64,000 bases of DNA from CAYQMF01 sp964418595. GTDB taxonomy: Bacteria; Planctomycetota; UBA1135; UBA2386. Below, one piece after another: positions 42,358 to 52,033 of this stretch. The notes below the pieces were generated by a model that was not told where the DNA came from, did no database searches, and worked only from the letters and a program-made list of their open reading frames with translations. Both the position numbers and the translations under genes were made by a program. The DNA lies in assembly GCA_964418595.1 (NCBI GenBank), contig CAYQMF010000007.1, positions 36,702-100,701 on the forward strand, in the 5' to 3' direction. The first letter of the stretch is position 1; each line of letters opens with the position of its first letter.

Positions 42358-42690
42358 ATGTCCTCGTCCAACCGATCGGGTCTCCTCGGCGTCCCCTCCG
42401 CGAGCCTGCGCGCACGCGTGGAGCAGGACCCCTGGGCGCTGAGCCTCGCGGAGCGGCGCGACCTGGCGCGTGGCTTCGCGACGGCGCAGACGCACTGGTT
42501 GCCGCGCCTGCAGACCCTCGTCGAGCCGCCCCTGCCGCGCGCCGACTTCCCCGCGTATCTGCTGGCGCTGGATGCGTTCGCCCGCCTCCGCGACGCGATC
42601 GGCGACGCGCGCACCCGTGGCGACCTCGACACCGGTACTGCCGACGAGCTGCAACGCTTCGTCGACCACTACCACCACTACGCGAGCTGA
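42358..42690 (+). CDS. Small cytoplasmic protein of unknown function
   Basis: 110 residues from ATG 42358; an in-frame ATG at 42325 would add 11 residues and sits only 10 bases from the divergent acetyltransferase start. The protein is mainly helical, with DPWALSLAERRDLARGFATA and a His/Tyr-rich end (FVDHYHHYAS). No signal, membrane segment or recognised motif. It converges on the next gene across 88 bases that hold nothing I recognise. Confidence 0.6.
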   Translation: MSSSNRSGLLGVPSASLRARVEQDPWALSLAERRDLARGFATAQTHWLPRLQTLVEPPLPRADFPAYLLALDAFARLRDAIGDARTRGDLDTGTADELQRFVDHYHHYAS

Positions 42691-42778
42691 GCGCCCGCGC
42701 TCGACTCCACCGCGGTGGGCAGCGCATCGGGGTCTGCCGAGAACCAGATCCGGATCGGTTCCTGCGCTGGCTGGTCTC

Positions 42779-44257
42779 CTACCGCGCCGTTCCCGACGGC
42801 CCCGTCACCACCCGCGTCAGGTCCAGATCCCCGATCACCGCGACTTCCCGCACTGCGATCTCGCTCCCCAACGCCGGGTACACGCTCACCGTCCCTGCCA
42901 ACGTCCCCGGCAACAGCGTCAGCAGGCGCTCGTCCACGAACACCCCGATCCATTCACCCAACTGCCGCACGTGGATCGCGTGCTCGCGCCCCACGCCCAG
43001 CGCCCGCGGCCCCACCCGCTGCTCCACGTCCCCGACCCAGATCGGGTTGGTGTCGTCGAGCTCCCAGTTGAGGATCGCGTTGCACGATCCAACCGCTACG
43101 CGGAAGTTGAGGTTGCCCTTCGAGCGGATCCCGCCGCGGATCGTCACGCTCTGGATCTTCCGCCACGCCCAAGGCAGCGTCGCGCGCGTCGCCTCGCCCG
43201 TGCTCCGCCCCACGAGCGCACCGCCCTCGACCCGCCACTCCCCGTTGGTGATGTGCAGCCCTCGCAGATCCTCTTCGTCGTGGAACCGCTGCACGAACGC
43301 ATCGCCACCCTCCGCCATGATCTCGCTCGCCCGATCGAAGAGCCGATGCAGCCGCCGCAACTCCGGCTCCGACAGCTCCGTCTCGTTGCCGAGCAGGTGC
43401 GGGGTCGTCGCGAGGAACACTTCGCCCAGCAGGTCCAACGCGTGGCGACGCACGTTCGCGCGCGCCACGGCATCGGCTTGATCGGCGGCGACGCTGATCC
43501 AGCGCTCGGCGACCATCGCCAGCGCCTGAGGGTCTTCCGCGTTCTCGCGCGCCGCGCGCTTGGCATCCGCGACGCGCGCCGGGCGGTTGTCGCCGCGGCG
43601 CAGGTCGCTGAGCCCGGCCGCGAAGTCGCCGCGATAGAACGCGCGGTAGCGCCCGCGCAAGGCCTCGTCCTGCGGCGCCGCGACGCAGCGCTCGTGCGCC
43701 TCGCGCACCGCGAACCGGTCCCAGATCGCGCGGGTGACGAGGGCCGCGAGCCCTGGCGGCGAGTCCACCTTGGTGAGACGCGCGGCCGCCTCCAGACACA
43801 CACGGAACGCCGCGCCATCGCCCTCCAGCAGACGGTCCGCCTCCGCGAGCCACGCACCGGCCAGGACCTGCGGGGTCACGGCGCGCGCGAACCCGAAGCG
43901 TCGCAGCGCGGTCTCGCGCGCCGCATCCCGCGGGATGGCGAAGACGGTGGCGACCAGATCCGCCACCCGCAGCCCCGCCCCCACGTCGCCCGCCGCGCGC
44001 GCGCACCGACCCGCGTGCTCCGCCAGCGCGTAGCGCAACGCCGGGGCGAGGTCCGCACACTCCGCGCGCACCAGCAACCGCTCGATCGAGGCGCCTGGCG
44101 CCCCACCCTCCACCATGAGCGAGGCCAGCTCGTCGAGCAACTCCACGCGCACCGCCTCGACCGCCTCCGCCGACGGCACCGGCAGCGGCCCCTGCGCCGC
44201 CAACGTGACGTGTCCCCACAGGAGCAACCAGCACCGGCGACGCGACGAACCTCGCAT
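42779..44257 (-). CDS. Secreted protein with a C-terminal concanavalin-like (jelly-roll) domain
   Basis: 492 residues from ATG 44257 (MRGSSRRRCWLLLWGHVTLAAQ, a signal peptide). A helical N-terminal region of about 320 residues (RYALAEHAGRCARAAGDVGA and similar) precedes a beta-sandwich of some 150 residues: GEWRVEGGALVGRSTGEATR, IRGGIRSKGNLNFRVAVGS and GVFVDERLLTLLPGTLAG resemble LamG/DUF1080-type jelly rolls, which often bind carbohydrate. No catalytic residues can be assigned. It is divergent from the S41 peptidase across 44 bases, so the two probably share a promoter region. Confidence 0.65.
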   Translation of the reverse strand: MRGSSRRRCWLLLWGHVTLAAQGPLPVPSAEAVEAVRVELLDELASLMVEGGAPGASIERLLVRAECADLAPALRYALAEHAGRCARAAGDVGAGLRVADLVATVFAIPRDAARETALRRFGFARAVTPQVLAGAWLAEADRLLEGDGAAFRVCLEAAARLTKVDSPPGLAALVTRAIWDRFAVREAHERCVAAPQDEALRGRYRAFYRGDFAAGLSDLRRGDNRPARVADAKRAARENAEDPQALAMVAERWISVAADQADAVARANVRRHALDLLGEVFLATTPHLLGNETELSEPELRRLHRLFDRASEIMAEGGDAFVQRFHDEEDLRGLHITNGEWRVEGGALVGRSTGEATRATLPWAWRKIQSVTIRGGIRSKGNLNFRVAVGSCNAILNWELDDTNPIWVGDVEQRVGPRALGVGREHAIHVRQLGEWIGVFVDERLLTLLPGTLAGTVSVYPALGSEIAVREVAVIGDLDLTRVVTGPSGTAR

Positions 44258-44301
44258 GCGCCGTTTGTAGCGTCCGGAGCGCCGGCGCGCATGATGGCGG
44301 C

Positions 44302-46485
44302 ATGCTGCGTCCGAGCCTGGCGCTCCTCCTGGCCATGGCATCTCCCGTGCAGGAGATCCACCGGCACTTCGCGTTCGACGCTCCCATCGGCGGCCTGCCC
44401 GCCGGCTGGATGGTCACCACGCCGAGCCACGCGGGCGCGATCGCCGCGAAGGAGCCCCAAGCCGGCGCAGCGTGCCTCGTGCTCACGACTCGCGGCGGCG
44501 CCAATGCGACCGGCATCGCGCTCACGCACGTCGAGGCCGCGCCACTCCGCGGCAAGCGCATCAAGCTGATCGGTGTGCTGCGTGCCGCGCCCTCGGGCCA
44601 GGCGCAGCTCTGGATCCGCGTCGATCGCAAGGATGGCCGGCGCGGCGCCTTCGACAACATGGCCGACCGGCCGGTGCGCGGCACGGCGTGGGAGCAGGTG
44701 GAACTGGAAGCCGACGTCGCCGACGACGCGATCGCGGTCACGCTCGGCCTGCTCGCACCGGGCGCCGGCGCCGCTCTCGACGAGCTGAGTCTCCTCGTGC
44801 TCGGTCCGATCGTCCCGCCCGAGCCACCGCGCGCGCTCGACGCGCGGGGCACGACCAACCTCGTCGCGTTGGCGCGCCTCTATGGCTGCGTGCGCTGGTT
44901 CCACCCGAGCGACGCCGCCGCCAACGCCGATTGGGATGCGCTCGCGGTCGAAGGCGTGCGTGCGGTCGAGCCCGCGCGCGACACCGCGCAGCTCCGCGCC
45001 GCGCTCACCGCGTGGCTCGCGCCCATCGCGCCCGGTGTCTCGATCCTCGCCGAGGGCGAGGCTCCGCCTCCCGCCGCGACGCCGCCCGACGGCGCGCGGG
45101 TCGCGTTCTGGGTGCACGCCGGCGTCGGGTTCGGATCGTCGCCGGTGTACTCGAGCCGCCGACGGCGCATGCCGCTCGCCTCGGCGCGCGAAGAGGGTGC
45201 CGCCGATCCCGCCGAGCCCACGATCCTCGCGCTGGGCGATGGCCTGCGCAGCGCCGTGCCGACGTCGCTCTGGGTCACCGCGCCGTTGGCGACGACCCGC
45301 GCCGCGTCCAGCCGCAAGGCCACCGACGATCGCGCCACGCGCCTCGCCGCTGTCGTGCAGACGTGGAACGTGTTCCAGCACTTCTACCCCTACTTCGAAC
45401 ACGCGGCCGTCGACTGGCACTCCACCCTCGCGCCCGCGCTGCAGGCGATGGCGCTGGCGCCCGACGCGGCGGCCGGTCTGTCACCCCTGCGCCGCCTCGT
45501 CGCCAGCCTTCGCGACGGCCACGGCTTCGTGTCGCACGGCAGCGACGAGGCGTATGCGACGCCGCCCGTGGCCGCCGCCTTCGTCGGCGACGACCTGATC
45601 GTCACGGCGGTCACCGGGGAACTCACGACCGACGCTGGCATCGCCGTCCGCCGCGGCGATCGCATCACCGCCCTCGACGGCGAAGCGCTCGCGAGCGTCG
45701 CCCAGCGCGTCGGTGCCGAGATCAGCGCCGCGACCCCGCAGTTCCTGTGCAGCCAGCTCGCCGCGACGCTCCTGCGTGGTCCCGCCGGCGCCGTGCGCCT
45801 CGAGATCGAGGGCGAGGACGGACAACGGCACACGTGCAAGGTCGCACGCACTCCGCAGGCGCCACCGGCCGAGACCCGCCCCGCGCCGATCGCCGACGTC
45901 GCCGACGGCGTGCTGTACGTCGACATCGAGCGCATCGACGACCAGCAATTGCTGGCCGCGATCCCGCGCCTCGTCGCCGCGCGCGGCGTGGTCTTCGACT
46001 TCCGCGGCTACCCCGGCAAGCTCACGCCGCAGGTCCTCTTCCAGCACCTCATCGGCGCGCCGGTCGAGAGCGCGCGCTGGCTGATCCCGCGCTGCACGCG
46101 CCCCGACCGCGCGGACGCCCGCCTCGAGGCCACCGCGCGCTGGAAGCTCACGCCGCGCGCCCCCCGTGTCACCGGCAAGCTCGCCTTCGTCGTCGACGGA
46201 CGGGCCATCAGCTATGCCGAGTCGTGCCTCGGCATCGTCGAACACTACGCACTCGGCGCTCTCGTGGGTGAGGCCTCGGCCGGTACCAACGGCAACGTCA
46301 ACCCGTTCACGACCGTTGGTGGGTACCAGATCTCCTGGACGGGGATGGTCGTGCGCAAGCACGACGACTCCACGCATCACGGGGTAGGCATCCTGCCCAC
46401 GCACTCCGTGCCACGCACGCGCGCCGGGATCCGCGCCGGGCGCGACGAACTCCTCGACGCCGCAGTCGCGCTGGTCGGGCGTTGA
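44302..46485 (+). CDS. S41-family (C-terminal-processing/tricorn-like) serine peptidase
   Basis: 727 residues from ATG 44302. A short signal (LALLLAMASPVQ) and a beta-sandwich N-terminal domain of about 170 residues come first. The helical S41 N-domain follows (TWNVFQHFYPYFE; LVASLRDGHGFV), then a PDZ-like segment (AVRRGDRITALDGEALASVA). The catalytic core includes LAFVVDGRAISYAESCLGIV, where the Ser before Y-A-E-S is the nucleophile position, and GEASAGTNGNVNPF. Enzymes of this family trim or degrade proteins in the periplasm. The layout matches S41 proteins in Bacteroidetes and Planctomycetota. Confidence 0.85.
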   Translation: MLRPSLALLLAMASPVQEIHRHFAFDAPIGGLPAGWMVTTPSHAGAIAAKEPQAGAACLVLTTRGGANATGIALTHVEAAPLRGKRIKLIGVLRAAPSGQAQLWIRVDRKDGRRGAFDNMADRPVRGTAWEQVELEADVADDAIAVTLGLLAPGAGAALDELSLLVLGPIVPPEPPRALDARGTTNLVALARLYGCVRWFHPSDAAANADWDALAVEGVRAVEPARDTAQLRAALTAWLAPIAPGVSILAEGEAPPPAATPPDGARVAFWVHAGVGFGSSPVYSSRRRRMPLASAREEGAADPAEPTILALGDGLRSAVPTSLWVTAPLATTRAASSRKATDDRATRLAAVVQTWNVFQHFYPYFEHAAVDWHSTLAPALQAMALAPDAAAGLSPLRRLVASLRDGHGFVSHGSDEAYATPPVAAAFVGDDLIVTAVTGELTTDAGIAVRRGDRITALDGEALASVAQRVGAEISAATPQFLCSQLAATLLRGPAGAVRLEIEGEDGQRHTCKVARTPQAPPAETRPAPIADVADGVLYVDIERIDDQQLLAAIPRLVAARGVVFDFRGYPGKLTPQVLFQHLIGAPVESARWLIPRCTRPDRADARLEATARWKLTPRAPRVTGKLAFVVDGRAISYAESCLGIVEHYALGALVGEASAGTNGNVNPFTTVGGYQISWTGMVVRKHDDSTHHGVGILPTHSVPRTRAGIRAGRDELLDAAVALVGR

Positions 46486-46536
46486 GCCACGGCGCCCGTC
46501 GTTGCGTCGGTCTCGTCTGCCGCCGACGATGCCGGC

Positions 46537-48099
46537 GTGACCACTGCTTCCGCCCCGCCCTCGTGGAGCGTCGATCGCCGCTTCGGCCTCGTCGCCCTCC
46601 TGCTCACGCTCGCCGTCGGCGCCCTCGGCTGGTGGCTGAACACGTTCCATGAACTCGGCGGCTACGGCGTCGAGTCCGACCTCTACTACCAGTTCTTCCC
46701 CGCGGCGCAGGACATCCTCGCCGGCAAGCCGGTCGCCAACCCGCGCAGCGGGCCGGGCTATCCGTTGCTGCTCGCCGCCGGCTCGCTGCTCGTGCCCGAC
46801 ATGTTCGAGTTCGGCAAGCACGTGGCCGTCGCGACGCTCGCGCTGAGCGGACTGTTCACGTTCCTGTGCGTGCGGGCGTTCGCGTCGGCCGGCACGGCGC
46901 TGCTCGCGCAGGCGCTGCTCTACGCGACGTTGTTCCGCTACAGCGTCGTGGTCAGCAACGACATGGTGTTCGTCACGCTCGCCACCGCCTCGCTCGCGTT
47001 GGTCTTGCGCGCGCAGGCACCGGGCGTGCCAGGCCTGCTGCTCGGAGGACTGTTCGCCGGTCTCGCGATGACCGTCCGCTACCCGGGCATCGCGCTGATC
47101 GCCGCCGTCGCCGGCTGGCTGCTGCTGTGGCCGCTGCCCGGGACTGCGTTCACTCGCCGCGCCCGCAACCTCGCGTTGTTCCTGGTGCCGGCGATCGTCG
47201 GCAGCGCGCCGAGCTGGGCCGCCCCGCAACTGGGACTCTCCGACAAGAAGGACAGCAAGACCTACGCGCTGGTCGCCGCCGACTGCTACGGCACGCCGAC
47301 CGAGCGGCTCTCGCCCGTGCACATCGCGAACATGGAGACCGAGTTCTCGTCGATGTGGGAGGTCTTCACGCGCGATCCCAAACGCGTCGCCAAGTTCTAC
47401 GCCCAGGACTACTACGACGACGCGTTCCTGATCCTGAAGGACAGCGTCACCTTCCCCGCGCTGCTGTTCGCGGGAGCGGGCCTGCTGCTGTGGTTCGCCG
47501 GCGGCTGGTCCGACCGCCGGCGCGCGCTCACCTTCCTCACCTTCCCCGCGCTCCTGTACGGGATCGTCGCCCTCGTGCCCTACCAGGCACGCTACGGCTA
47601 CCCGCTGGTGCCGGCCACCGCCGCGCTGGTGGCCGCCGCACTCTGCCATCGCTGGGGCGCCGACGGCGGCACGCAGGAGACATCGCTCGCGCGCCGCGTG
47701 CGCCTGCTCTGCGCGGCAGCCGTGTTCTTCGTGCCGATGGCGATGAGCGCGTGGAAGACCCGCGAGTACCTCACCAGCGAGCCGGTGGAGCTGTTCGAAG
47801 CGGCGGCGGCGCTGAAGCCCCTCGCCAAGGACGGTGACCGCCTCATCGCGCGCAAGCCGCACATCAACCACGTGACCGGGCTACCCAACGAGTTTCCCAA
47901 GGTCGACGTCGACCTCGCCGGCTTCCTGACCTGGGCCCGCACCGAGGCGAAGGCACGCTTCCTGCTCGTGGGCCCCAACGAGGTCTACACCAACAGCGCG
48001 CTCGCCCCACTGCAGAAGGGCGAGACGCCCGCCGGCGCCACCATCGTGTGGCGGCACGAGGCCTCGAAGCAGGTGCTCTACGACCTGGGGGCGCAGTAG
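46537..48099 (+). CDS. Polytopic membrane protein resembling GT-C (PMT/ArnT-type) glycosyltransferases
   Basis: 520 residues from GTG 46537. About ten membrane helices are visible (FGLVALLLTLAVGALGWWL; LLGGLFAGLAMTVRYPGIAL; FPALLFAGAGLLLWFAGG). The first periplasmic loop carries GYGVESDLYYQFFPAAQDIL with acidic residues and a GPGYPLLLAAG segment, the arrangement of GT39-like GT-C enzymes, which transfer sugars from polyprenyl donors. RYPGIALIA near the fourth helix is also typical. The C-terminal soluble part (LAGFLTWARTEAKARFLLV) matches no known domain by eye. The catalytic Asp is a candidate only. Confidence 0.7.
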   Translation: MTTASAPPSWSVDRRFGLVALLLTLAVGALGWWLNTFHELGGYGVESDLYYQFFPAAQDILAGKPVANPRSGPGYPLLLAAGSLLVPDMFEFGKHVAVATLALSGLFTFLCVRAFASAGTALLAQALLYATLFRYSVVVSNDMVFVTLATASLALVLRAQAPGVPGLLLGGLFAGLAMTVRYPGIALIAAVAGWLLLWPLPGTAFTRRARNLALFLVPAIVGSAPSWAAPQLGLSDKKDSKTYALVAADCYGTPTERLSPVHIANMETEFSSMWEVFTRDPKRVAKFYAQDYYDDAFLILKDSVTFPALLFAGAGLLLWFAGGWSDRRRALTFLTFPALLYGIVALVPYQARYGYPLVPATAALVAAALCHRWGADGGTQETSLARRVRLLCAAAVFFVPMAMSAWKTREYLTSEPVELFEAAAALKPLAKDGDRLIARKPHINHVTGLPNEFPKVDVDLAGFLTWARTEAKARFLLVGPNEVYTNSALAPLQKGETPAGATIVWRHEASKQVLYDLGAQ

Positions 48100-48112
48100 G
48101 CCCCCGCGTGGC

Positions 48113-49156
48113 TCACTGGTAGGCGGAGATCACCGACCCCGCGGTGAAGGGTCCGCTCCCCGTCGCCGACGGCGGCGTGAGCGAGTAGATGTACTTGAAC
48201 GTGCTCCCGGGCGGGAAGCCGCCCTCGCGCGCGTTCGACAGCACGAGCGGCAGCCCGGCCTGACCGACGTCGGGCGCCAGCGCCTGCGTGAAGAAGAACG
48301 CGCGCAGGAGCGAGCGCTCGAACGGGAACGAGAACGCCGTCGAGGCGAGCGCGCCGGTGCTGCTGGTGGGCCCGATCGGCAACGCCACGTCGGGCGAGGC
48401 GTAGGCCGTGCCGCACAGCCCGGGGAACGCGAGGTTCATGTTGGTCGCGCCCAGGTGCAGCACGCCCGGCACGTTCGCCGGGTAGTTGGCGCCGCTCACG
48501 GTGAACCCCATGGTCGTGCCGTTGTTGGTGTACGAAGTCGTCAGCGTGACCGGACTCGCATACCCGGTCGCCACGCAGCCGGTCCCGAGCTGGAACGCCG
48601 TCGCGCTCGTGGTCGACGTGCGGTCGGAGTAGTAGAGGGACGAGCCGACGTTGGGCAGGGTCGAGTTCATCAGCAGGAGCTGCCAGACGAAGTCCTGGGT
48701 CGTGTCGACGACGTAGGGCGCATCCAGCGGGAACCACGCCGAGAACAGGTATTCCGGCACGAACGGCAGCGTCCAGTCCGGCATGTTCACGGTGCGCGTC
48801 GCCATCGTCACCGTCGCCGTCCCCGTGTAGTTGGTGGCGAAGGTGCTGGTGAACCCGGCGAACGACCCCGGCCCCATCGTGACGGTCGCGTCCACCGTGT
48901 GCGCCAGCGCGGTGGCGTTGGCGACGCGGCGCGGCGCGCGGCGGAACCCGATCGCGGTGAGCGGAGCCTGCGTCGTGCCCCGCCACGAGGTGTGCACCTC
49001 CTGGTAGTCGAAGTTGACCGAGCGCCCGAAGGGATAGGTGACTCCGACCCCGTTCGAGTACTCCCCGGGGCGGACGTCGTAGCCGAGGGGCAGGGTGCGG
49101 TACTGAGCGGTCAGGGTTGCACCGAGACAGAGAGACGCCAAGACGGTGAGACGCAT
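48113..49156 (-). CDS. Secreted beta-rich protein of unknown function
   Basis: 347 residues from ATG 49156 with a signal peptide (MRLTVLASLCLGATLTAQ). The mature protein is Thr-, Ser- and Gly-rich with alternating strands (TMATRTVNMPDWTLPFVPEY; PVTLTTSYTNNGTTMGFTV), typical of extracellular beta-sandwich proteins of Planctomycetota. It has no recognisable catalytic motif and does not carry the tail module found on the sulfatase and subtilases. It converges on the GT-C-like gene with 13 bases between stops. Confidence 0.7.
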   Translation of the reverse strand: MRLTVLASLCLGATLTAQYRTLPLGYDVRPGEYSNGVGVTYPFGRSVNFDYQEVHTSWRGTTQAPLTAIGFRRAPRRVANATALAHTVDATVTMGPGSFAGFTSTFATNYTGTATVTMATRTVNMPDWTLPFVPEYLFSAWFPLDAPYVVDTTQDFVWQLLLMNSTLPNVGSSLYYSDRTSTTSATAFQLGTGCVATGYASPVTLTTSYTNNGTTMGFTVSGANYPANVPGVLHLGATNMNLAFPGLCGTAYASPDVALPIGPTSSTGALASTAFSFPFERSLLRAFFFTQALAPDVGQAGLPLVLSNAREGGFPPGSTFKYIYSLTPPSATGSGPFTAGSVISAYQ

Positions 49157-49270
49157 GGTGGGCGGACGTAGGAGGGTGGAGCAGTCACCGCGCCGGGCGG
49201 CGGCGACCGCGCGAGGATAGCCGCCCGTCCGCCCGCCGAGAACCGGGGGCGACGTCAGTCCCTCAGTCCC

Positions 49271-50197
49271 TCAGTCCAGTTCGCGGAGGTAGAACGTGTT
49301 GCAGCCGAAGTGCCCGGTGTTGCCCATCGCACCGTCGATGCGGCGGAACCCGTTCTTCTCGTAGAGCGCCCGCGCCTGCTGCATGTGGGTGAGCGTCTCC
49401 AGGTAGCAGCGCCGGTAGCCGAGCTTGCGCGCCGCGGCCAGCGCGCGCGTCAGCAACCCCTGCCCCACGCCGAGCCCGCGCGCCGCCGGCATCAGGTACA
49501 TCTTCTTCAGCTCGCACACGTCGAGGTCCCCGCCGGCCAGCGCCGCGACCCCCGCGCCCCCCACCACCACGCCGTCGACCTCCGCCACGAAGTACGCGGC
49601 CCTGCGCCGGTACGCGCCGTGCATGTCGTCGACCTCGGGATCGAGGATCGCAAACCCGGGCCCCGACGCACCGAACTCCGGCATCACGGTGCGGATGACA
49701 TGGGCGACCGCGGCGTTGTCGGCGGCGGCGATGGCACGAAACACGACGGCCGCGAGCCGGCGCGCGCGCTGCAGCGCGCGCGCGTAGAGCGCGAGCCCCG
49801 CCCGCGCGGTGTCGCGATCGGCGGGCGAGAGCAGGCGCAACGCACCGCCGACCTGCTCGTCGGCGCGCGCGTGCGCGCGGGCGAGTTCCTTGCGCCCAGC
49901 GGCGGTCAGCTCGAAGCGCTTGCTGCGCCGGTCTGCGGAGGGGACGGTGGCCTTCAGCAACCGTCGCCGCACGAGCGGTGCCAGCGCCCGGCTGGTGGTC
50001 GACTTGTCGCAGCGCAGCAGGTCGGCGAGCTGCGCCCCGGTCAGCGGCCCCCGCCCCTCCAGCTCCACGAGCGCGTGACACTGCGAGGTCGAGAGCCCGC
50101 CGCCGCCCTGCAGGCAGCCCAGCTCGCGCAGGAGGTGGCGCGCCGCCTCGCGCAGGGCGCGCACGTCGGCGATCGGCACATGGGTTGCGTTCTTCAT
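49271..50197 (-). CDS. MarR-family regulator fused to a GNAT acetyltransferase
   Basis: 308 residues from ATG 50197; the next in-frame ATG (50218) lies inside the palindrome, so the shorter start is chosen. Residues about 20-140 form a MarR winged helix (TGAQLADLLRCDKSTTSRAL is the recognition region; SADRRSKRFELTAAGRKELA the wing). Residues 155-308 are GNAT: PAARGLGVGQGLLTRALAAA holds the acetyl-CoA motif R/G-x-G-x-G, and LYEKNGFRRID ends the domain. Such MarR-GNAT fusions occur widely in bacteria; ligand and acetyl acceptor are unknown. It follows aspS after 36 bases, a space almost filled by a palindrome that is probably its own operator. Confidence 0.9.
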   Translation of the reverse strand: MKNATHVPIADVRALREAARHLLRELGCLQGGGGLSTSQCHALVELEGRGPLTGAQLADLLRCDKSTTSRALAPLVRRRLLKATVPSADRRSKRFELTAAGRKELARAHARADEQVGGALRLLSPADRDTARAGLALYARALQRARRLAAVVFRAIAAADNAAVAHVIRTVMPEFGASGPGFAILDPEVDDMHGAYRRRAAYFVAEVDGVVVGGAGVAALAGGDLDVCELKKMYLMPAARGLGVGQGLLTRALAAARKLGYRRCYLETLTHMQQARALYEKNGFRRIDGAMGNTGHFGCNTFYLRELD

Positions 50198-50226
50198 GCA
50201 GACGGTTGTTCTACGCAACCGTCTGC
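50198..50226. promoter_or_regulatory. Perfect 11-bp palindrome, likely MarR-type operator
   Basis: GCAGACGGTTG, spacer TTCTACG, CAACCGTCTGC. It lies directly upstream of the MarR-GNAT start codon and occupies most of the 36-base gap after aspS. Arm length and spacing suit a dimeric MarR protein; a hairpin role in RNA is the alternative, though no U-tract follows. Confidence 0.7.
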
Positions 50227-50233
50227 GCCACGG

Positions 50234-52033
50234 TCAAGTCGTCGACCGCTCCGGCTTGCGCTGGGTCAAGATGTGCAGCTCGGCGAGCTGTTCGGGCGTC
50301 GCCGGCGACGGCGCGGCGGCCATGATGTCGGCCGCGGTCGCGGTCTTGGGGAAGGCGATCGCGTCGCGGATGCTGTCCAGGCCGAGCGCCAGCGTCACCA
50401 GCCGGTCGACGCCGAGCGCGATCCCGCCGTGCGGTGGCGCGCCGTACTCGTAGGCATCGAGCATGAAGCCGAAGTTCGCGCGCTGCTGCTCCTCGCTGAT
50501 GCCGAGGAACTCGAACACGCTCTTCTGCAGCGCCGGCCGATGGATGCGGATGCTGCCGGAGCCGAGTTCCCAGCCGTTCATCACGATGTCGTAGGCGCGG
50601 CTGCGGTGCTGCTCGGTGTCGACGGTGAAGTCGCCGATGTCCCAGTCGACGGGCGCCGAGAACGGGTTGTGCGCGAACTGCCAGCGCGCCTTCTCCTCGT
50701 TCCACTCGAACATCGGGAAGTTGGTGACCCACGCGAACCGGAAGACCTTGGGGTCGCGCAGGCCCAGCACGGTGCCGAGGCGCAGGCGCAGCTCGGAGAG
50801 GGCCTTGAGCACGACGTGGCGCTGGTCGGCGACGAAGAACAGCATGTCGCCCGGCACGGCCCCCATCGCCTTGCACAGCTCCGCGCCCTTCTCGGCGGCG
50901 AAGAACTTGGCGATGCTGCCGCTGAGCCCGTCGTTGCCGACCTTGGCCCACGCGAGACCCTTGGCGCCGTACTCGGCGACCAGCGCGGTGAGCCCGTCGA
51001 TGTCCTTGCGCGAGAAGCGGTCGCCCACCGCCTTGGCGCACAGCCCGCGCACCGTGCCGCCGCGCGCGATCGCGTCGGCGAACACCTTGAAGTCGCTCTT
51101 GCCCGCCAGCGCGCCGATGTCGACCAGCTTCATCTCGAAGCGGAGGTCGGGCTTGTCGTTGCCGTACTGCGCCATCGCGTCGGCGTAGTCGAAGCGCGGG
51201 AAGGGGTGCGGCAGGTCGATCCCGAACCCCTCCTTGAAGGACCAGATCACCATCGCCTCGATCATGTCGAGGACGTCCTTCTCCTCGACGAACGACATCT
51301 CGACGTCGATCTGCGTGAACTCCGGCTGCCGGTCGGCGCGCAGGTCCTCGTCGCGGAAGCAGCGCGCGATCTGGAAGTAGCGATCCATGCCGGCCACCAT
51401 CAGGAGCTGCTTGAAGATCTGCGGGCTCTGCGGCAGCGCGAAGAAGTTGCCCGGGTGCACGCGGCTCGGCACCAGGTAGTCGCGCGCGCCCTCGGGCGTG
51501 CTCTTGGTGAGGATCGGCGTCTCGATCTCCACGAAGCGATGCTGCGTGAAGAAGTTGCGCACCGCGGTGAGGAACTTCCCGCGCAGCTCGAGCGCCCGCG
51601 CCAGCGGACGGCGGCGGATGTCGAGGTAGCGGTACTGCATGCGCAGCTCCTCGTTGGCCTCGGGCTTGTCGAGGATCTCGAAGGGCGGCGTCTTCGCCTC
51701 CGTGAGGATGGTGAGCGCCGTGCCCTGCACCTCGATCTCGCCAGTCGCGCGGTTCTTGTTCACCTTGTCGGGAGCGCGCGGCGTCACCCTGCCGGTGATC
51801 GACACGACGTCCTCGGCGCCGAGCCGGCGCGCCTGGGCGACGACGTCGGCGCTGGTGCCGGCCTTCTCCTGGTCGAACACGACCTGCGTCACGCCGTAGC
51901 GGTCGCGCAGGTCGATGAACACGAGCGCGCCGTGATCGCGGCGGTTCTCGATCCATCCGTTGAGGACGACGTCGCGCCCGGCGTGGGAGGCGGTGAGGTC
52001 ACCGCAGGTGTGCGTGCGTTGCCAGGAAGCCAT
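50234..52033 (-). CDS. aspS: Aspartyl-tRNA synthetase
   Basis: 599 residues from ATG 52033, the usual length of the bacterial enzyme; the open frame to 52102 adds 23 residues without homology. The OB-fold anticodon domain (LNGWIENRRDHGALVFIDLRD) is followed by class II motif 1 region (RYLDIRRRPLARALELR), motif 2 (FQIARCFRDEDLRADRQPEF), the bacterial GAD insertion, and motif 3 (GGIALGVDRLVTLALG). Asp-binding loops look intact (RHVVLKALSELR in the insertion; GSGSIRIH). It charges tRNA-Asp in the cytoplasm. Whether it also charges tRNA-Asn cannot be decided here. It is divergent from the Mla operon across 129 bases. Confidence 0.97.
   Translation of the reverse strand: MASWQRTHTCGDLTASHAGRDVVLNGWIENRRDHGALVFIDLRDRYGVTQVVFDQEKAGTSADVVAQARRLGAEDVVSITGRVTPRAPDKVNKNRATGEIEVQGTALTILTEAKTPPFEILDKPEANEELRMQYRYLDIRRRPLARALELRGKFLTAVRNFFTQHRFVEIETPILTKSTPEGARDYLVPSRVHPGNFFALPQSPQIFKQLLMVAGMDRYFQIARCFRDEDLRADRQPEFTQIDVEMSFVEEKDVLDMIEAMVIWSFKEGFGIDLPHPFPRFDYADAMAQYGNDKPDLRFEMKLVDIGALAGKSDFKVFADAIARGGTVRGLCAKAVGDRFSRKDIDGLTALVAEYGAKGLAWAKVGNDGLSGSIAKFFAAEKGAELCKAMGAVPGDMLFFVADQRHVVLKALSELRLRLGTVLGLRDPKVFRFAWVTNFPMFEWNEEKARWQFAHNPFSAPVDWDIGDFTVDTEQHRSRAYDIVMNGWELGSGSIRIHRPALQKSVFEFLGISEEQQRANFGFMLDAYEYGAPPHGGIALGVDRLVTLALGLDSIRDAIAFPKTATAADIMAAAPSPATPEQLAELHILTQRKPERSTT

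Noticed and set aside
45481..47871. 796-residue minus-strand frame
   Set aside because: Opposite the S41 peptidase and the GT-C-like gene; low-complexity sequence and no recognisable motif.
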